A DNA stretch of 64,000 nt from Thermovirga sp. Lineage in GTDB: Bacteria; Synergistota; Synergistia; Synergistales; Thermovirgaceae. Both the position numbers and the translations under genes were made by a program. Below are positions 10,562 through 20,812 of this stretch, piece by piece. The notes under the pieces were generated by a model. The model was given only the letters and a program-made list of their open reading frames with translations. It made no database searches and was not told the origin of the DNA. Positions within the stretch are counted from its first letter, which is position 1, and every line of letters starts with the position of its first letter. The DNA lies in NCBI RefSeq assembly GCF_017656375.1, contig NZ_JACDOB010000002.1:99239-163238 (forward strand), read 5' to 3'.

Positions 10562-11610
10562 GCTCCTCCACCCCTCTTCCTAAAGACCCCCAATATAGTA
10601 TCCCAAGTTATCTCTCTCATCCCCATTATTCCTTGCCGTCTGAAAAGGATAATGAACAACAGTGTTAAGGAGAAAACAACCATCCTCATTCCGGGAATGC
10701 CCGGAATGTAAAAAGAACCTATAGTTATTGGGTTTTCGACAAACCTAAGCCATTCCAGAAGTACGGTTATTATTATTCCTGCTATAACAGATCCGGAAAT
10801 AGAACCAAGACCACCAGCTACAACTATCATCAGCACGTTAAAAGTAAGAATAAAAAGAAACATCTTGGGATCTATTGTGGTGAGGAGACTTGCAAGCAAA
10901 GCCCCTCCTACACCAGCAAAAAAAGACCCTATGGAAAAAGATATAAGTTTGTATTTAAAGGTATTTATACCCATAGCTTTCGCTGCAATCTCATCATCTC
11001 TTATAGCCTTCAGAGCGTTGCCAAAGTTACTGTTAACCAACCTGACAATAACGTACAGCGTGACAAAACACCAACCATAATTCCACCAGATATTTGCATA
11101 ACCAGGAATACCTTTGAAGCCTAAGGCACCATTAGTCACCCTTGGCAAGTTATTGGCAAGAACTCTTATTATTTCTGCAAAGCCCAAAGTAGCAATACCT
11201 AAGTAGTCTCCACCCAGCCTAAGAACAGGAAGACCTATTAATAGACCAAACAAAGCTGCCATCAATCCGCCTGCAAAAACAGCAACCAAGAAAGGAGCAT
11301 GCATAACTGAGAACGGCCACATAGCTGGCTCCAGTATAAACATCATCTCTTTCTGAGCAGGGGAAAGTATTAGAAGGGCACATGTATAAGCCCCTATGGC
11401 CATAAAACCTGCATGCCCCAAGGAAAACAAACCAGTAAATCCATATATCAGATTAAGACTCAACGCAAGTATTATGTTTACAGCTATAAGATTAAGTATT
11501 TGAATTTTGTAGCCATCCAGGTTTCCTTCCGCCCAGTATAGGAATAGAGCTAAACAACCCAACGCAATTGTGTTTAAAATGTAATCTCTTCTTTTACCGA
11601 CTTCCATCAT
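10558..11610 (-). CDS. livM: Branched-chain amino acid ABC transporter permease LivM
   Basis: NLIYGFTGLFSLGHAGFMAIGAY permease motif; 4-nt overlap with livG. Confidence 0.92.
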   Translation of the reverse strand: MMEVGKRRDYILNTIALGCLALFLYWAEGNLDGYKIQILNLIAVNIILALSLNLIYGFTGLFSLGHAGFMAIGAYTCALLILSPAQKEMMFILEPAMWPFSVMHAPFLVAVFAGGLMAALFGLLIGLPVLRLGGDYLGIATLGFAEIIRVLANNLPRVTNGALGFKGIPGYANIWWNYGWCFVTLYVIVRLVNSNFGNALKAIRDDEIAAKAMGINTFKYKLISFSIGSFFAGVGGALLASLLTTIDPKMFLFILTFNVLMIVVAGGLGSISGSVIAGIIITVLLEWLRFVENPITIGSFYIPGIPGMRMVVFSLTLLFIILFRRQGIMGMREITWDTILGVFRKRGGGA

Positions 11611-12500
11611 ACTTTATCCTCCAGCTTCTCTCCAAGAAGTCCCGTAGGCTTGAAGAGTAATATTATTATGAGGAGAACAAAAGCAAACGCATCTCTATAA
11701 CCTGCAAGAGATGGCATAAAGGCCACTATCATTATCTCCATAAAACCTAATATCAGGCCTCCTATGACAGCTCCTTGTATAGAGCCTATACCGCCGAAAA
11801 CTGCAGCTATAAAGGCCTTAAACCCCGGTATAACACCCATAACCGGCTGAAGTTGGGGGTACCTAAGAGCCCACATTATACCTGATGCAGCAGCAAGCGC
11901 AGATCCCATACCAAAAGTGAGAGCTATAACTTTATTGACTGGCACTCCCATAAGCCTGCTGGTTTCTATATCTTTTGATATGGCTCTCATGCCAAGACCA
12001 GGCTTCGTTTTGTACACAACGAAAAGCAAAGCCAGCATTAAAACAAAGGAAAGCACCGGTACCACCAAAGTAAGAGGCAAAAGTCTTACCTTACCTAAGA
12101 CTATTACATTTACAAGCCACTCGGGCCTTTGAACTTCTCGTGGTATAGCCGAAAAGACCACTATAGCAAAATTCTGAAGGAAAAAGGACACCCCTATTGA
12201 ACTAATGAGAGCAGAGATGCGGGGTGCATCTCTCAATGGCCTATAAGCTACCCTATCTACCATTATCCCTGCAAAGGAAGTAACAATAATGGAAACAACT
12301 ACCGCCATAAACCACGGCAGGTGTAACAGTGTAACTCCCCAAAACACAAAATAAGCTCCTAACATGAAAATCTCACCGTGGGCGAAATTAATAAGGCGCA
12401 ATATGCCATAAACCATAGTGTACCCAATGGCTATCAAGGCATATAAGCTGCCCAACGTAAGAGCATTTAAGAAGTGCTGAACAAACATTGATAAGCTCAT
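11607..12500 (-). CDS. livH: Branched-chain amino acid ABC transporter permease LivH
   Basis: IAIGYTMVYGILRLINFAHGEIFMLGAY motif. Confidence 0.93.
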   Translation of the reverse strand: MSLSMFVQHFLNALTLGSLYALIAIGYTMVYGILRLINFAHGEIFMLGAYFVFWGVTLLHLPWFMAVVVSIIVTSFAGIMVDRVAYRPLRDAPRISALISSIGVSFFLQNFAIVVFSAIPREVQRPEWLVNVIVLGKVRLLPLTLVVPVLSFVLMLALLFVVYKTKPGLGMRAISKDIETSRLMGVPVNKVIALTFGMGSALAAASGIMWALRYPQLQPVMGVIPGFKAFIAAVFGGIGSIQGAVIGGLILGFMEIMIVAFMPSLAGYRDAFAFVLLIIILLFKPTGLLGEKLEDKV

Positions 12501-12528
12501 TTGAGCTCCTCCTTGCTTTCAAAGAGAT

Positions 12529-12556
12529 GGGGGAGGCAATTCAATCATCCTCCCCC
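12529..12556 (-). promoter_or_regulatory. GC-rich stem-loop between livK and livH (partial terminator or mRNA-stabilising hairpin)
   Basis: GGGGGAGG...CCTCCCCC inverted repeat, no downstream U-tract, inside the operon after the binding-protein gene. Confidence 0.55.
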
Positions 12557-12584
12557 GCCTCTTTTTGTTTTGGATATGTAGGAT

Positions 12585-13736
12585 TTACAATTCAGGTTCT
12601 ATAGTAGCAACATACTGTTTTTTGCCATTAACTATCTTAACTATCCCCACAGGTTTCTCAGCATCATGAGTTTCGTTTATCGTCGTAACGCCTGTTACTC
12701 CCACGAAACCCTTCGTCTCTGCCAATGCCTTGGTAATAGCCTCCGGATCTGCGCTACCAGCACGCTTGATGGCATCTATCAAGATCATATAGGCATCATA
12801 ACCCAAAGCTGCATTGACGTTGGGGTCTTCTTTGGGGTGAAGTTTTTTCCAATTTTCGGTAAACTCCTTGGCTACAGGATTCATATCCTTCATGGATGGA
12901 TCATAAGGGAATGTCGTGTGAATGAAACCTTCAACTGCACTGCCACCTATCTCGGCTATCTTGGGGTTATCCATGGCATCTCCGCCCATAATCTGGAAAT
13001 CGGCGCCTAACTCCTGGGCTTGCTTCATTATTATTGCACCTTCGGCAAAATATGAGGGTATAAACAGCACATCGGGTTTCTTGCTTATTATCTCTGTCAA
13101 CTGGGCAGTAAAGTCCTGATCTCCTGAATTATATTTGAGCTTGGCTACAACTTCTCCACCCATTTTCTTGAATGACCTCTCAAAGAAGCCAGCAAGACCT
13201 ACAGAGTAGTCATTGGCCACATCAACAAGAATTGCTGCTTTTTTGAGGCCAAGCATTCTATAGGCATAAGTTGCAGCACCTGCTCCTTGATATGGATCGA
13301 TAAAGCAAACCCTGAAAATGTACTTCTTCCCCTGGGTTACCAAGGGGTTGGTGCAAGACGTGCCTACCATTGGGATGCCGGCCTTCTCAGCAACTTCGCC
13401 TCCGGCCATCGCAAGAGAAGAGCCATAAGTCCCTATTATGGCCACTACCTTTTCCTTGTTAATCAAGCGCTTGACCGCGTTCGCAGACTCCACCTTATCA
13501 GACTTATTGTCCACAACAAATAGCTCAACTTTCTTGCCGAGAACTTCCGGAACCTCTTGATGGGCCATCTTAACACCATCAAGCTCCAGCTGGCCACCAA
13601 AGGCGTTCTGACCCGTCAAGGGTAGATAAACACCTATCCTGATGGCATCATCCGCCATTGCTTGGCCTGCACTGAATAATAACAGCCCAAAAATCAATGC
13701 CACAGACATCAAACTGAAAAAAGAAGCTTTTCTCAC
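12585..13736 (-). CDS. livK: Branched-chain amino acid ABC transporter substrate-binding protein
   Basis: Signal peptide; IRIGVYLPLTGQNAFGGQLELDGVKMAHQE; periplasmic binding protein type I layout. Confidence 0.9.
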   Translation of the reverse strand: MRKASFFSLMSVALIFGLLLFSAGQAMADDAIRIGVYLPLTGQNAFGGQLELDGVKMAHQEVPEVLGKKVELFVVDNKSDKVESANAVKRLINKEKVVAIIGTYGSSLAMAGGEVAEKAGIPMVGTSCTNPLVTQGKKYIFRVCFIDPYQGAGAATYAYRMLGLKKAAILVDVANDYSVGLAGFFERSFKKMGGEVVAKLKYNSGDQDFTAQLTEIISKKPDVLFIPSYFAEGAIIMKQAQELGADFQIMGGDAMDNPKIAEIGGSAVEGFIHTTFPYDPSMKDMNPVAKEFTENWKKLHPKEDPNVNAALGYDAYMILIDAIKRAGSADPEAITKALAETKGFVGVTGVTTINETHDAEKPVGIVKIVNGKKQYVATIEPEL

Positions 13737-13835
13737 TCACCTTCACCCCCACTTTTAATGTGTATTTCTACAAGAAAATTTTACATGAAAATAACGCTTT
13801 TTAAAACCCTACGAACCTAACTTGAAGGAGAGCAA

Positions 13836-15008
13836 TTAGCCAATCACCCCCAATTCCTTACCTGCTTCAGCGAACGCTGAAACCGCATAATCCAAATCCT
13901 CCCTTGAGTGAGAAGCGGATACCATAACTCTTATTCGCGCTTTTCCTTTAGGGACTGTCGGGAATGCTATTGCCTGGGCAAAAACATTCTTTTCAAACAG
14001 CTTCAAACTTAATTTCTTTGCTAAAGTCGCTTCCCCTACCATAACGGGAGTTATAGGCGTCTGGGTATGTCCCGTATCAAAACCCAATTCTCCCATTCTT
14101 GCTCTGAAGTAAAATGCATTATCCCACAGTTTTTCCACCAGCTCCCCACTTTCTTCCAAAATTTCAACCGCGGCGATGTTCGCTGCCACATCAGGAACAG
14201 TGAGAGCACTGCTAAAGAGATTGGGTCTCGCTTTCTGCCTAAGATATTCTATAAGCTCTTCTTTACCCGCCACAAAGCCTCCCATGACGCCAAAAGCCTT
14301 TGATAACGTTCCTACCTCTATATCGACTCTTCCATGGAGGTCAAAATGGTCCACTATACCTCGACCACTTCTTCCAAGGACGCCCTCTCCGTGAGCATCA
14401 TCGACCATAATCATAGCTCCATACTTTTCAGCAACCTCCACAAGGGCCGGAAGGGGAGCCATATCCCCATCCATGGAAAAGACACCATCGGTAACAACAA
14501 GCTTTCTACAATTTACTCCTTCTTTCTCCTTTAATGCTCTCTCCAGGTCCTCCGGGTCGTTATGTTTATATCTTATTATTTCAGCCCGACTCAGACGACA
14601 ACCATCTATAATAGATGCATGATTCAGTTCATCGCTAAAAATTATGTCACCTTTACCTACTAAAGCAGGTATGGCAGACAGGTTGGCACAAAAACCTGAT
14701 TGAACCAGTATTGCCGCCTCTGTCCCTTTAAACGCGGCCAGCTTTTTCTCAAGCTCTATATGTACCGACATGGTTCCAGCTATAGTTCTAACAGCACCTG
14801 GACCTACTCCATACAAATCAATATATTTCTTAGCTTTGCTCTTTAACCTTACGTCATCACATAATCCTAAATAATTATTGGAGCATAGGTTTAACACCTT
14901 GCGACCTTCAATGACTACCCATGGTCCCTGAGGGCTTTCAATAGTTCTGATGTACGTATATAAGCCCTCTTCTTTGAGCCTGGTTAACTCTTCCCTTACA
15001 AAATCCAT
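13836..15008 (-). CDS. kbl: Glycine C-acetyltransferase (Kbl) / AONS-family alpha-oxoamine synthase
   Basis: [51 protein letters not shown] motif [12 protein letters not shown]. Confidence 0.8.
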   Translation of the reverse strand: MDFVREELTRLKEEGLYTYIRTIESPQGPWVVIEGRKVLNLCSNNYLGLCDDVRLKSKAKKYIDLYGVGPGAVRTIAGTMSVHIELEKKLAAFKGTEAAILVQSGFCANLSAIPALVGKGDIIFSDELNHASIIDGCRLSRAEIIRYKHNDPEDLERALKEKEGVNCRKLVVTDGVFSMDGDMAPLPALVEVAEKYGAMIMVDDAHGEGVLGRSGRGIVDHFDLHGRVDIEVGTLSKAFGVMGGFVAGKEELIEYLRQKARPNLFSSALTVPDVAANIAAVEILEESGELVEKLWDNAFYFRARMGELGFDTGHTQTPITPVMVGEATLAKKLSLKLFEKNVFAQAIAFPTVPKGKARIRVMVSASHSREDLDYAVSAFAEAGKELGVIG

Positions 15009-15085
15009 GTTAACGGCCACTTCCACCACTTCCTTTTGATATGATTTTCCAGGAATTTTCCTCTACCTTAGTATTATAGCAATTA

Positions 15086-15784
15086 TCATAAATCTATCCC
15101 CACAACGGGAACATCTGGGAAAAAATCTTTTATACTTTCAGGAGAAGGTGAATCATAATCACAAAAACTCTCATCAAGAGTGTTATTTGGGCGAAAAAGC
15201 TGAATCCTCCATGTCGAGTCATAGGAGATTTGTTTCTGGATTTCTCTTAGATCCTCTAACGACATTAGCTGAGGAACATAGGTAGTTCTCAAAACGTACT
15301 CAATACCTGCCTGCTTTATAAGCCTCAAGGACTCCAAAATCTTATTTATATCAACCTTTGATCTAGTTATATCTGAGTATTTAGCCCAAGGGCCCTTTAT
15401 ATCCATCGCTACTGCCGATATTAGGCCTTCATCGATAAGCATAGCCAACATGTTGGGGTTTGAACCATTGGTATCTAACTTTACAGGAAGTTTTATTTCT
15501 CTCTTCAATTGCCTTATAAAAAATGGTAGCTCCAAGGAGAGCGTAGGTTCCCCCCCGGAGATTACAATGCCATCCAAAAAATTTTTCTTCCGTTCTATTT
15601 CTTTAATAACCTGCTTTGGGTCCAAAGTTTCTGTGAGGCGCAACACAAGATCCCTATTATGGCAATAAGGACAGCGGAAATTACAACCTTGAATAAAAAC
15701 TACAGAGGCTACTCTCCCTTCCCAATCCAAAAAAGAGACGGGCAAAAGCCCGCCAATTGGTATATTACCGTAATGCCCTCTCAT
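15086..15784 (-). CDS. nrdG: Anaerobic ribonucleoside-triphosphate reductase activating protein (radical SAM)
   Basis: IQGCNFRCPYCHNRDL CxxxCxxC cluster; adjacent to nrdD. Confidence 0.88.
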   Translation of the reverse strand: MRGHYGNIPIGGLLPVSFLDWEGRVASVVFIQGCNFRCPYCHNRDLVLRLTETLDPKQVIKEIERKKNFLDGIVISGGEPTLSLELPFFIRQLKREIKLPVKLDTNGSNPNMLAMLIDEGLISAVAMDIKGPWAKYSDITRSKVDINKILESLRLIKQAGIEYVLRTTYVPQLMSLEDLREIQKQISYDSTWRIQLFRPNNTLDESFCDYDSPSPESIKDFFPDVPVVGIDL

Positions 15785-17940
15785 TGGATAACCACCCTTA
15801 ACCTATCCTTCAGTTCCCCTTTTTTCCCTGAATTCCAAGAAGAGGTCTTAGTGAAATAACCAGTTATGCGGGTAATTCCATCAACATTTTTACTACCACA
15901 TGACAAACACTCCTCTTGTAATCCCCTTTGGACCTTCCCACAATTGTTACAAACAGTGAACTCAGGGCTGAAAGCAACTTGAGCGTTCTCCGTATTAGTG
16001 AATATTTTCCTTACTAATGAAGCTAAAGCTTTTGGGTCTGGCCTACTCTCTCCAAGCCATACATGAGTAATGGCACCTGCCTTTATCATTGGATGGAAAC
16101 GACCCTCTTCCACCACCCTGGTCACAGGATCAACAGGGGCATCATAAGCAAAATGAGTACTGTTAGTGTAATAAACCTCTCCAGTCTTAAGGTTGCCTTT
16201 AATATACATGGGAGCTAATTCAGGAAACTGCCTTATGTCAAGTTTCGCAAATCTGTAAGCCGTGCTCTCTGCCGGTGTCTGCTCGATAACAATCTTAAGC
16301 CCATGCCTTTCCGACAATTCCTGGCATTTGAGATCCATATACTTGATAACTGCCAGTCCAAGATCCATAGCATCTTGACCTTCGTGCAAGGATTTCCCAG
16401 TCAAATGCTGTATCATCTCTTCTAAGCCCAACACGCCTACAAGATAGCTCGCCTTTCTCATACGAAGGTAAGGCTCACCATCATGTTTTACACAAAGAGC
16501 TGCTAAGGGCCCCTCTTCCTCTAAAGACAATATCTCCTCTAAGAAACGTTTTTTGCACTCATGTGCCTTAACAACCAATTCAAGGGCCTCATCCAAAAGA
16601 GCAAATGCTGTATCGATATCCCCCATGCTCCTATAAGCAATCCTTGGGAGGTTGACAGTGACATTCTGAAGGGCACTGTACCTCATTTTCCAAGGTGTGG
16701 ACGCTTCCTTAAGGTCTTCATCCGTCAATTCAAAGCTCAACCTGCAGCATTCGCTGAGCTTCGCCACTCCACCCCTGTCAAAAACAAAATACGTGTTTCC
16801 CTTCTCAGAAGCCACCTTGCAAGCCAAGTGCAAACACTCTTCCCAGCCGGGCTCCTTGAAGAAATCATCGGTAATATGAAGTAGAGGCTTCGGGAAGAAG
16901 AACGGCTGTCCCCTTTCATCTCCCTCAAGATATACTTCAAAAAGGGCCTTCAAGAACTTTTTAGCCTCATTGGAGTACTCTGAATATGTCTTCCCGGTAG
17001 GGATTCCTCCCGGGCCTAACGCTTCAACGTTCCTGAAATGTTTAGGTATCTCATAATACAAATTTATGTCTGTAAAGGCGACTTGTCCGCCTCTGCCTCC
17101 TGCCAGTTGGTTAAACTCAAAAATCATCATTTGAGCTAATTGCTTTATTCTTTTATAATCCACACCTACAAGAAAGGGTGCAAAGAACATATTCACAGCA
17201 TCCCAACCGATAGCGCCAGCGAAATTATTCTGAAGCACCGACGTCATCTTGGACATGTGAGCTATAAGAACTTCTGGATGTTTCGCAGGAGAAGAAACAC
17301 TTGTTATAGAAGGCAAGTTTATACCATACTTGATCACATAAGCCAGGCTCTGCCCCGAACAATAAGGCCTGTTTACCATCCCAAGATCATGAAGATGTAT
17401 GTCCCCCGAAAGATGTGCCCTTGCTACGTCAGAAGGGAAAATCTTTTTTAGGGCATACTCCTTTAGGATTCGTTCAGCTATTGACAGATTTATTGACTCT
17501 GGGTTATGGGTTGTGTTGCTGTTCTCCCTATTGGGAGCCAAAAGCAACCTCTCCAAATCATAAAGTGGCAACCCTAACCTTGAATGATCTTTTAGCTTGG
17601 CGTCGAGGCCTCGTTGGAAAAGTTTCACATTGACGATTTCCCTTATCAAATCTGTAGTTACTCTTTTTCTACCATACCGAGATATATCTTCCTCTACCTC
17701 TATGGCTATTTCCTCCGCTAGTGAGGGCTCTACCCCTGCCTCCCTTATCATTGCATTCCTTATTTTGGTCAGGTCCCACGGTGCTTGTTCCTCTCCACTC
17801 AAAGCCTCAACCATCAATATCAAATCGGTTGATTCCTGGTTGTGAACAAAATCGCCGGAAGAATTAAAAAACAGGCCCTGCCTTCTTTTATAACCCACAG
17901 CACCATCATCAAAAATCCCATTAGAGCTGCTATTTCTCAT
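15781..17940 (-). CDS. nrdD: Anaerobic ribonucleoside-triphosphate reductase
   Basis: N-terminal ATP-cone, C-terminal CNNCGK...CLSCGS zinc ribbon and RITGYFT glycyl-radical region. Confidence 0.93.
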   Translation of the reverse strand: MRNSSSNGIFDDGAVGYKRRQGLFFNSSGDFVHNQESTDLILMVEALSGEEQAPWDLTKIRNAMIREAGVEPSLAEEIAIEVEEDISRYGRKRVTTDLIREIVNVKLFQRGLDAKLKDHSRLGLPLYDLERLLLAPNRENSNTTHNPESINLSIAERILKEYALKKIFPSDVARAHLSGDIHLHDLGMVNRPYCSGQSLAYVIKYGINLPSITSVSSPAKHPEVLIAHMSKMTSVLQNNFAGAIGWDAVNMFFAPFLVGVDYKRIKQLAQMMIFEFNQLAGGRGGQVAFTDINLYYEIPKHFRNVEALGPGGIPTGKTYSEYSNEAKKFLKALFEVYLEGDERGQPFFFPKPLLHITDDFFKEPGWEECLHLACKVASEKGNTYFVFDRGGVAKLSECCRLSFELTDEDLKEASTPWKMRYSALQNVTVNLPRIAYRSMGDIDTAFALLDEALELVVKAHECKKRFLEEILSLEEEGPLAALCVKHDGEPYLRMRKASYLVGVLGLEEMIQHLTGKSLHEGQDAMDLGLAVIKYMDLKCQELSERHGLKIVIEQTPAESTAYRFAKLDIRQFPELAPMYIKGNLKTGEVYYTNSTHFAYDAPVDPVTRVVEEGRFHPMIKAGAITHVWLGESRPDPKALASLVRKIFTNTENAQVAFSPEFTVCNNCGKVQRGLQEECLSCGSKNVDGITRITGYFTKTSSWNSGKKGELKDRLRVVIQ

Positions 17941-18421
17941 GACTTTTATCCATCTCCCCTCTTCTCATCTCATCGGTGATGTACTTTATTTCCTCAATAA
18001 AACTGGACACATCGGTAAACTCCCTATAGACAGAAGCAAACCGCACATAAGCAACCTTATTTATCCCTCTCAGCTCCTCCATGGCCATCTCTCCTATTAT
18101 TTGGCTTGAAATCTCATTTTGGCCGGAGCTTCGGAGATTATTTTCTATCCTGGTTACCGCCTCCTCCAACACGTCCAGAGGAATTGAAAGTTTTTCACAA
18201 GCTCTAGCCATTCCTTTCAACAGCTTGTCCCTATCAAAAGCTTCCCTTCGCCCCCCCTTCTTTACAACCCATAACACTTGGGTCTCCTCAAAGCGCTCAT
18301 AAGTGGTAAAGCGCTTTTGACAATTCGGACATTCTCTTCTTCTTCTTACAACTCTACCTTCACTAACTGTCCTTGTCTCTAAAACTCTGGTTTCCCAAGC
18401 ACCACATTGGGGACATCTCAA
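17930..18421 (-). CDS. nrdR: Transcriptional regulator NrdR
   Basis: RCPQCGAWETRVLETRTVSEGRVVRRRRECPNCQKRFTTYERFE zinc finger; probable TTG start at 18421 (LRCPQC); ORF track extends to 18436. Confidence 0.93.
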   Translation of the reverse strand: MRCPQCGAWETRVLETRTVSEGRVVRRRRECPNCQKRFTTYERFEETQVLWVVKKGGRREAFDRDKLLKGMARACEKLSIPLDVLEEAVTRIENNLRSSGQNEISSQIIGEMAMEELRGINKVAYVRFASVYREFTDVSSFIEEIKYITDEMRRGEMDKSHEK

Positions 18422-18430
18422 ACCTACCAC

Positions 18431-18446
18431 CACCATATATATTGTG
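18431..18446 (-). promoter_or_regulatory. NrdR-box-like palindrome upstream of nrdR
   Basis: CACCATATATATTGTG, near-palindromic with CAC/GTG ends and AT core as in NrdR boxes, but arm spacing differs slightly from the consensus. Confidence 0.35.
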
Positions 18447-18520
18447 TTTTCTGTTATTATAACACTAGATTTGCCGTTTTGGTATTATCAGATTGTTTTT
18501 ACTTTTCTCAAACCTATAAA

Positions 18521-18548
18521 AAGCGGGCCGGTTAACACCGGCCCGCTT
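18521..18548 (-). terminator. Rho-independent terminator after the yqeY-like gene
   Basis: AAGCGGGCCGGT-TAAC-ACCGGCCCGCTT followed by TTTTT on the minus strand. Confidence 0.85.
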
Positions 18549-18617
18549 ATATTTTTATATCATCGCATTATTTCTACTTATTATCCTAGAAATCCTTAAT
18601 CCAAGACAAAATCATCG

Positions 18618-19070
18618 CTACCTAAGCAACCTCTCCACCACGTTTCTCACCGTAGCACCATCAGCTTTACCTTTTACATGAGGCATAAGCTTACCCATAA
18701 CCTTCCCAAGATCCGAAATGCCTTTGGCGCCTGTTTCTTCTATTATCTTCTTCGCCAACTGCAGGATCTGCTCCTCAGATAGCTGCTCTGGTAGGTATTT
18801 CTCTAGAATAGACACCTCCGCTCTCTCCTGCTCAGCTCTATCTCTGACTCCAACAGCTTCGTATTGTTCAGCAGCTTCTTTCCGTTGTTTTATCATTCGC
18901 CTCAGTAATACTATATAATCATCTTCACTCAAGGAAGCATCCTTCCCTTTTTCAACCTTTTTGTTTTGTATGGAAGATTTCAACATCCTGAGGACATCTA
19001 CTACTTTAGTATCGCCCTTTTTAAGCGCATCTACAAAGTCCTGCTGGATCTTTTTCTCAAACTCTTTCAA
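18618..19070 (-). CDS. GatB/YqeY domain protein
   Basis: DALKKGDTKVVDVLRMLKSSIQNKKVEKGK...GKVMGKLMPHVKGKADG. Confidence 0.92.
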   Translation of the reverse strand: MKEFEKKIQQDFVDALKKGDTKVVDVLRMLKSSIQNKKVEKGKDASLSEDDYIVLLRRMIKQRKEAAEQYEAVGVRDRAEQERAEVSILEKYLPEQLSEEQILQLAKKIIEETGAKGISDLGKVMGKLMPHVKGKADGATVRNVVERLLR

Positions 19071-19074
19071 CTCG

Positions 19075-19251
19075 CTACCTCCTCTTTTTTCTCCTGGCAG
19101 CCTCTCTCTTCCTTTTCTTTTCCTCGCTAGGTTTTTCGTAATGCTGGCGCCTGCGGGCTTCTCTCAAAACTCCGCCCTTGGAAACTTCTCTTTTAAAACG
19201 CCTCAAAGCATCTTCGAGAGATTCATTTTCCCTGCGTACTACCTCGGTCAT
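19075..19251 (-). CDS. rpsU: 30S ribosomal protein bS21
   Basis: [58 protein letters not shown]. Confidence 0.95.
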   Translation of the reverse strand: MTEVVRRENESLEDALRRFKREVSKGGVLREARRRQHYEKPSEEKKRKREAARRKKRR

Positions 19252-19279
19252 TGCTCTTCCCCCCTTTCTAACGCCCACA

Positions 19280-19624
19280 CTAACCCGGGGGCCATTGAAA
19301 AAACCGACCTGACAGTAAGTGTACATGAAGATGATGTACCGTTTGTCCAGCCCGGTCTCCACAGTTTACCACAACACGATAGCCATCCTCGACAAGTCCA
19401 AGATCTCTCGCAACCTTAGTTGCTGTACCCATAAGAACAGACCACAGCGAAGGATCTTCCACCTGATCTGCCGAGGATATGTGTTCCCTTGGAATAACCA
19501 GCAAATGAGTAGGCGCCTGGGGGTTAATATCCCTTATGACTGCTACTTTTTCATCTTTGTATACAAAATGTGCAGGCAACTCTCCATCTAATATCCGACA
19601 AAAGACACAATCACCATTCACCAA
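19280..19624 (-). CDS. HIT family protein (HinT-like)
   Basis: [17 protein letters not shown]...[15 protein letters not shown] histidine triad. Confidence 0.95.
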   Translation of the reverse strand: MVNGDCVFCRILDGELPAHFVYKDEKVAVIRDINPQAPTHLLVIPREHISSADQVEDPSLWSVLMGTATKVARDLGLVEDGYRVVVNCGDRAGQTVHHLHVHLLSGRFFQWPPG

Positions 19625-19702
19625 CGGCCACCTCTCTTATGCGTGCCTCTATTTTAGAAAAGGTTTGTCATTTAGACAACCACCGCTTCAAAACTGGTTC
19701 AC

Positions 19703-20764
19703 TTAAACTGTGGAACTTTCAGAATCATTATAGATATCAGAATCCGTTAAATCTTCGTTATCTAAAGGAATTTCTTCCACTACTTCCACCCTAAAAATAG
19801 AGGAATAATACCAGTTATCTACGGGTTTCACCTTAACTGGTGCCAATTTCCATGCCAACATTTCTTCAGCATAATTCCAATTGACATATTCATTGAAATT
19901 ACGAATGATGTCTGTTACAACCAAGCCCTTATTTATAAGGACCTGTTCAAGCTGTCTCCACTTAACAAAGGAACTCTCACTGCTCGTCAGCCCAAAATAA
20001 CCAGCTCCCCCCATACCCTTGAGAGTCGCAACCCCCCTTCCAACGAAAGCGGCTAAAGCAGCTACCGTTTCAGGTGGGTCACAGAAAAACACATCAAAGG
20101 ACTTAAGCAAATCTTCAGGTAGCGGCTTTCGTAAATCATGCCTTCTTACCTCTAAATTAGAAAGCCCCAATTCGGCAGCTTTTTTCTTCTGGAAATCGAC
20201 TATCCTCTCATCTATCTCTAACATTACGACTCTACGAGGAAGCTTCGTAATAGCCAAAGCAAGAGCAACCATATCATCGTCTCCTAGGACTATGATATCT
20301 CTGCCTCTTATATCTCCCCGACCATCAGCTAGAGATATTCTCGCAAAAGTAGTTTCCGGCGTAACATATGCCTGGTCGTATTGCCTTATAGCTTCAGGTC
20401 GTTCTTGATGCAATTCTAGGAATTTTTCATATGGTCTTTTCAAAGAGTCATCTAGAACTATAGTCCGCCCTTTACACGTAGGGCACAAATGGGTATGTAA
20501 TGCCTCTATCCTCTCAGCCTTGCAGAAAGCTTCCCCCTCTTGAGTAAGTTTTATATCATTATCTTCTATCGCTATTAGACCGTCCCTTGCCATTAGTTGA
20601 ATTAATTCTGCCACCATAGGTACAGGCTCTTCCGCAAGCTGGACTATCTTCCAAAAATTTGAACTCAGCATTATTGCCGCTAATACCCTCTCCACATCTC
20701 TCTCTCTTACCACAATGCTTGTATTCCGAGCTGCTTCTTCTGCGTAGCTCTTTATTTTATTCAT
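19703..20764 (-). CDS. bpsA: N4-bis(aminopropyl)spermidine synthase-like branched-chain polyamine synthase (BpsA / former DUF43)
   Basis: Winged-helix N-terminus, CPTCKGR, GDDDMVALALAITKLPRRVVMLEIDERI, FCDPPETVAALAAFVGRG motifs of the BpsA family; start uncertain. Confidence 0.8.
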   Translation of the reverse strand: MNKIKSYAEEAARNTSIVVRERDVERVLAAIMLSSNFWKIVQLAEEPVPMVAELIQLMARDGLIAIEDNDIKLTQEGEAFCKAERIEALHTHLCPTCKGRTIVLDDSLKRPYEKFLELHQERPEAIRQYDQAYVTPETTFARISLADGRGDIRGRDIIVLGDDDMVALALAITKLPRRVVMLEIDERIVDFQKKKAAELGLSNLEVRRHDLRKPLPEDLLKSFDVFFCDPPETVAALAAFVGRGVATLKGMGGAGYFGLTSSESSFVKWRQLEQVLINKGLVVTDIIRNFNEYVNWNYAEEMLAWKLAPVKVKPVDNWYYSSIFRVEVVEEIPLDNEDLTDSDIYNDSESSTV

Positions 20765-20812
20765 AGAGTTCAAGACATTACCCCCCTTTAAATTCAATAG
20801 TTTTTAACTTTT

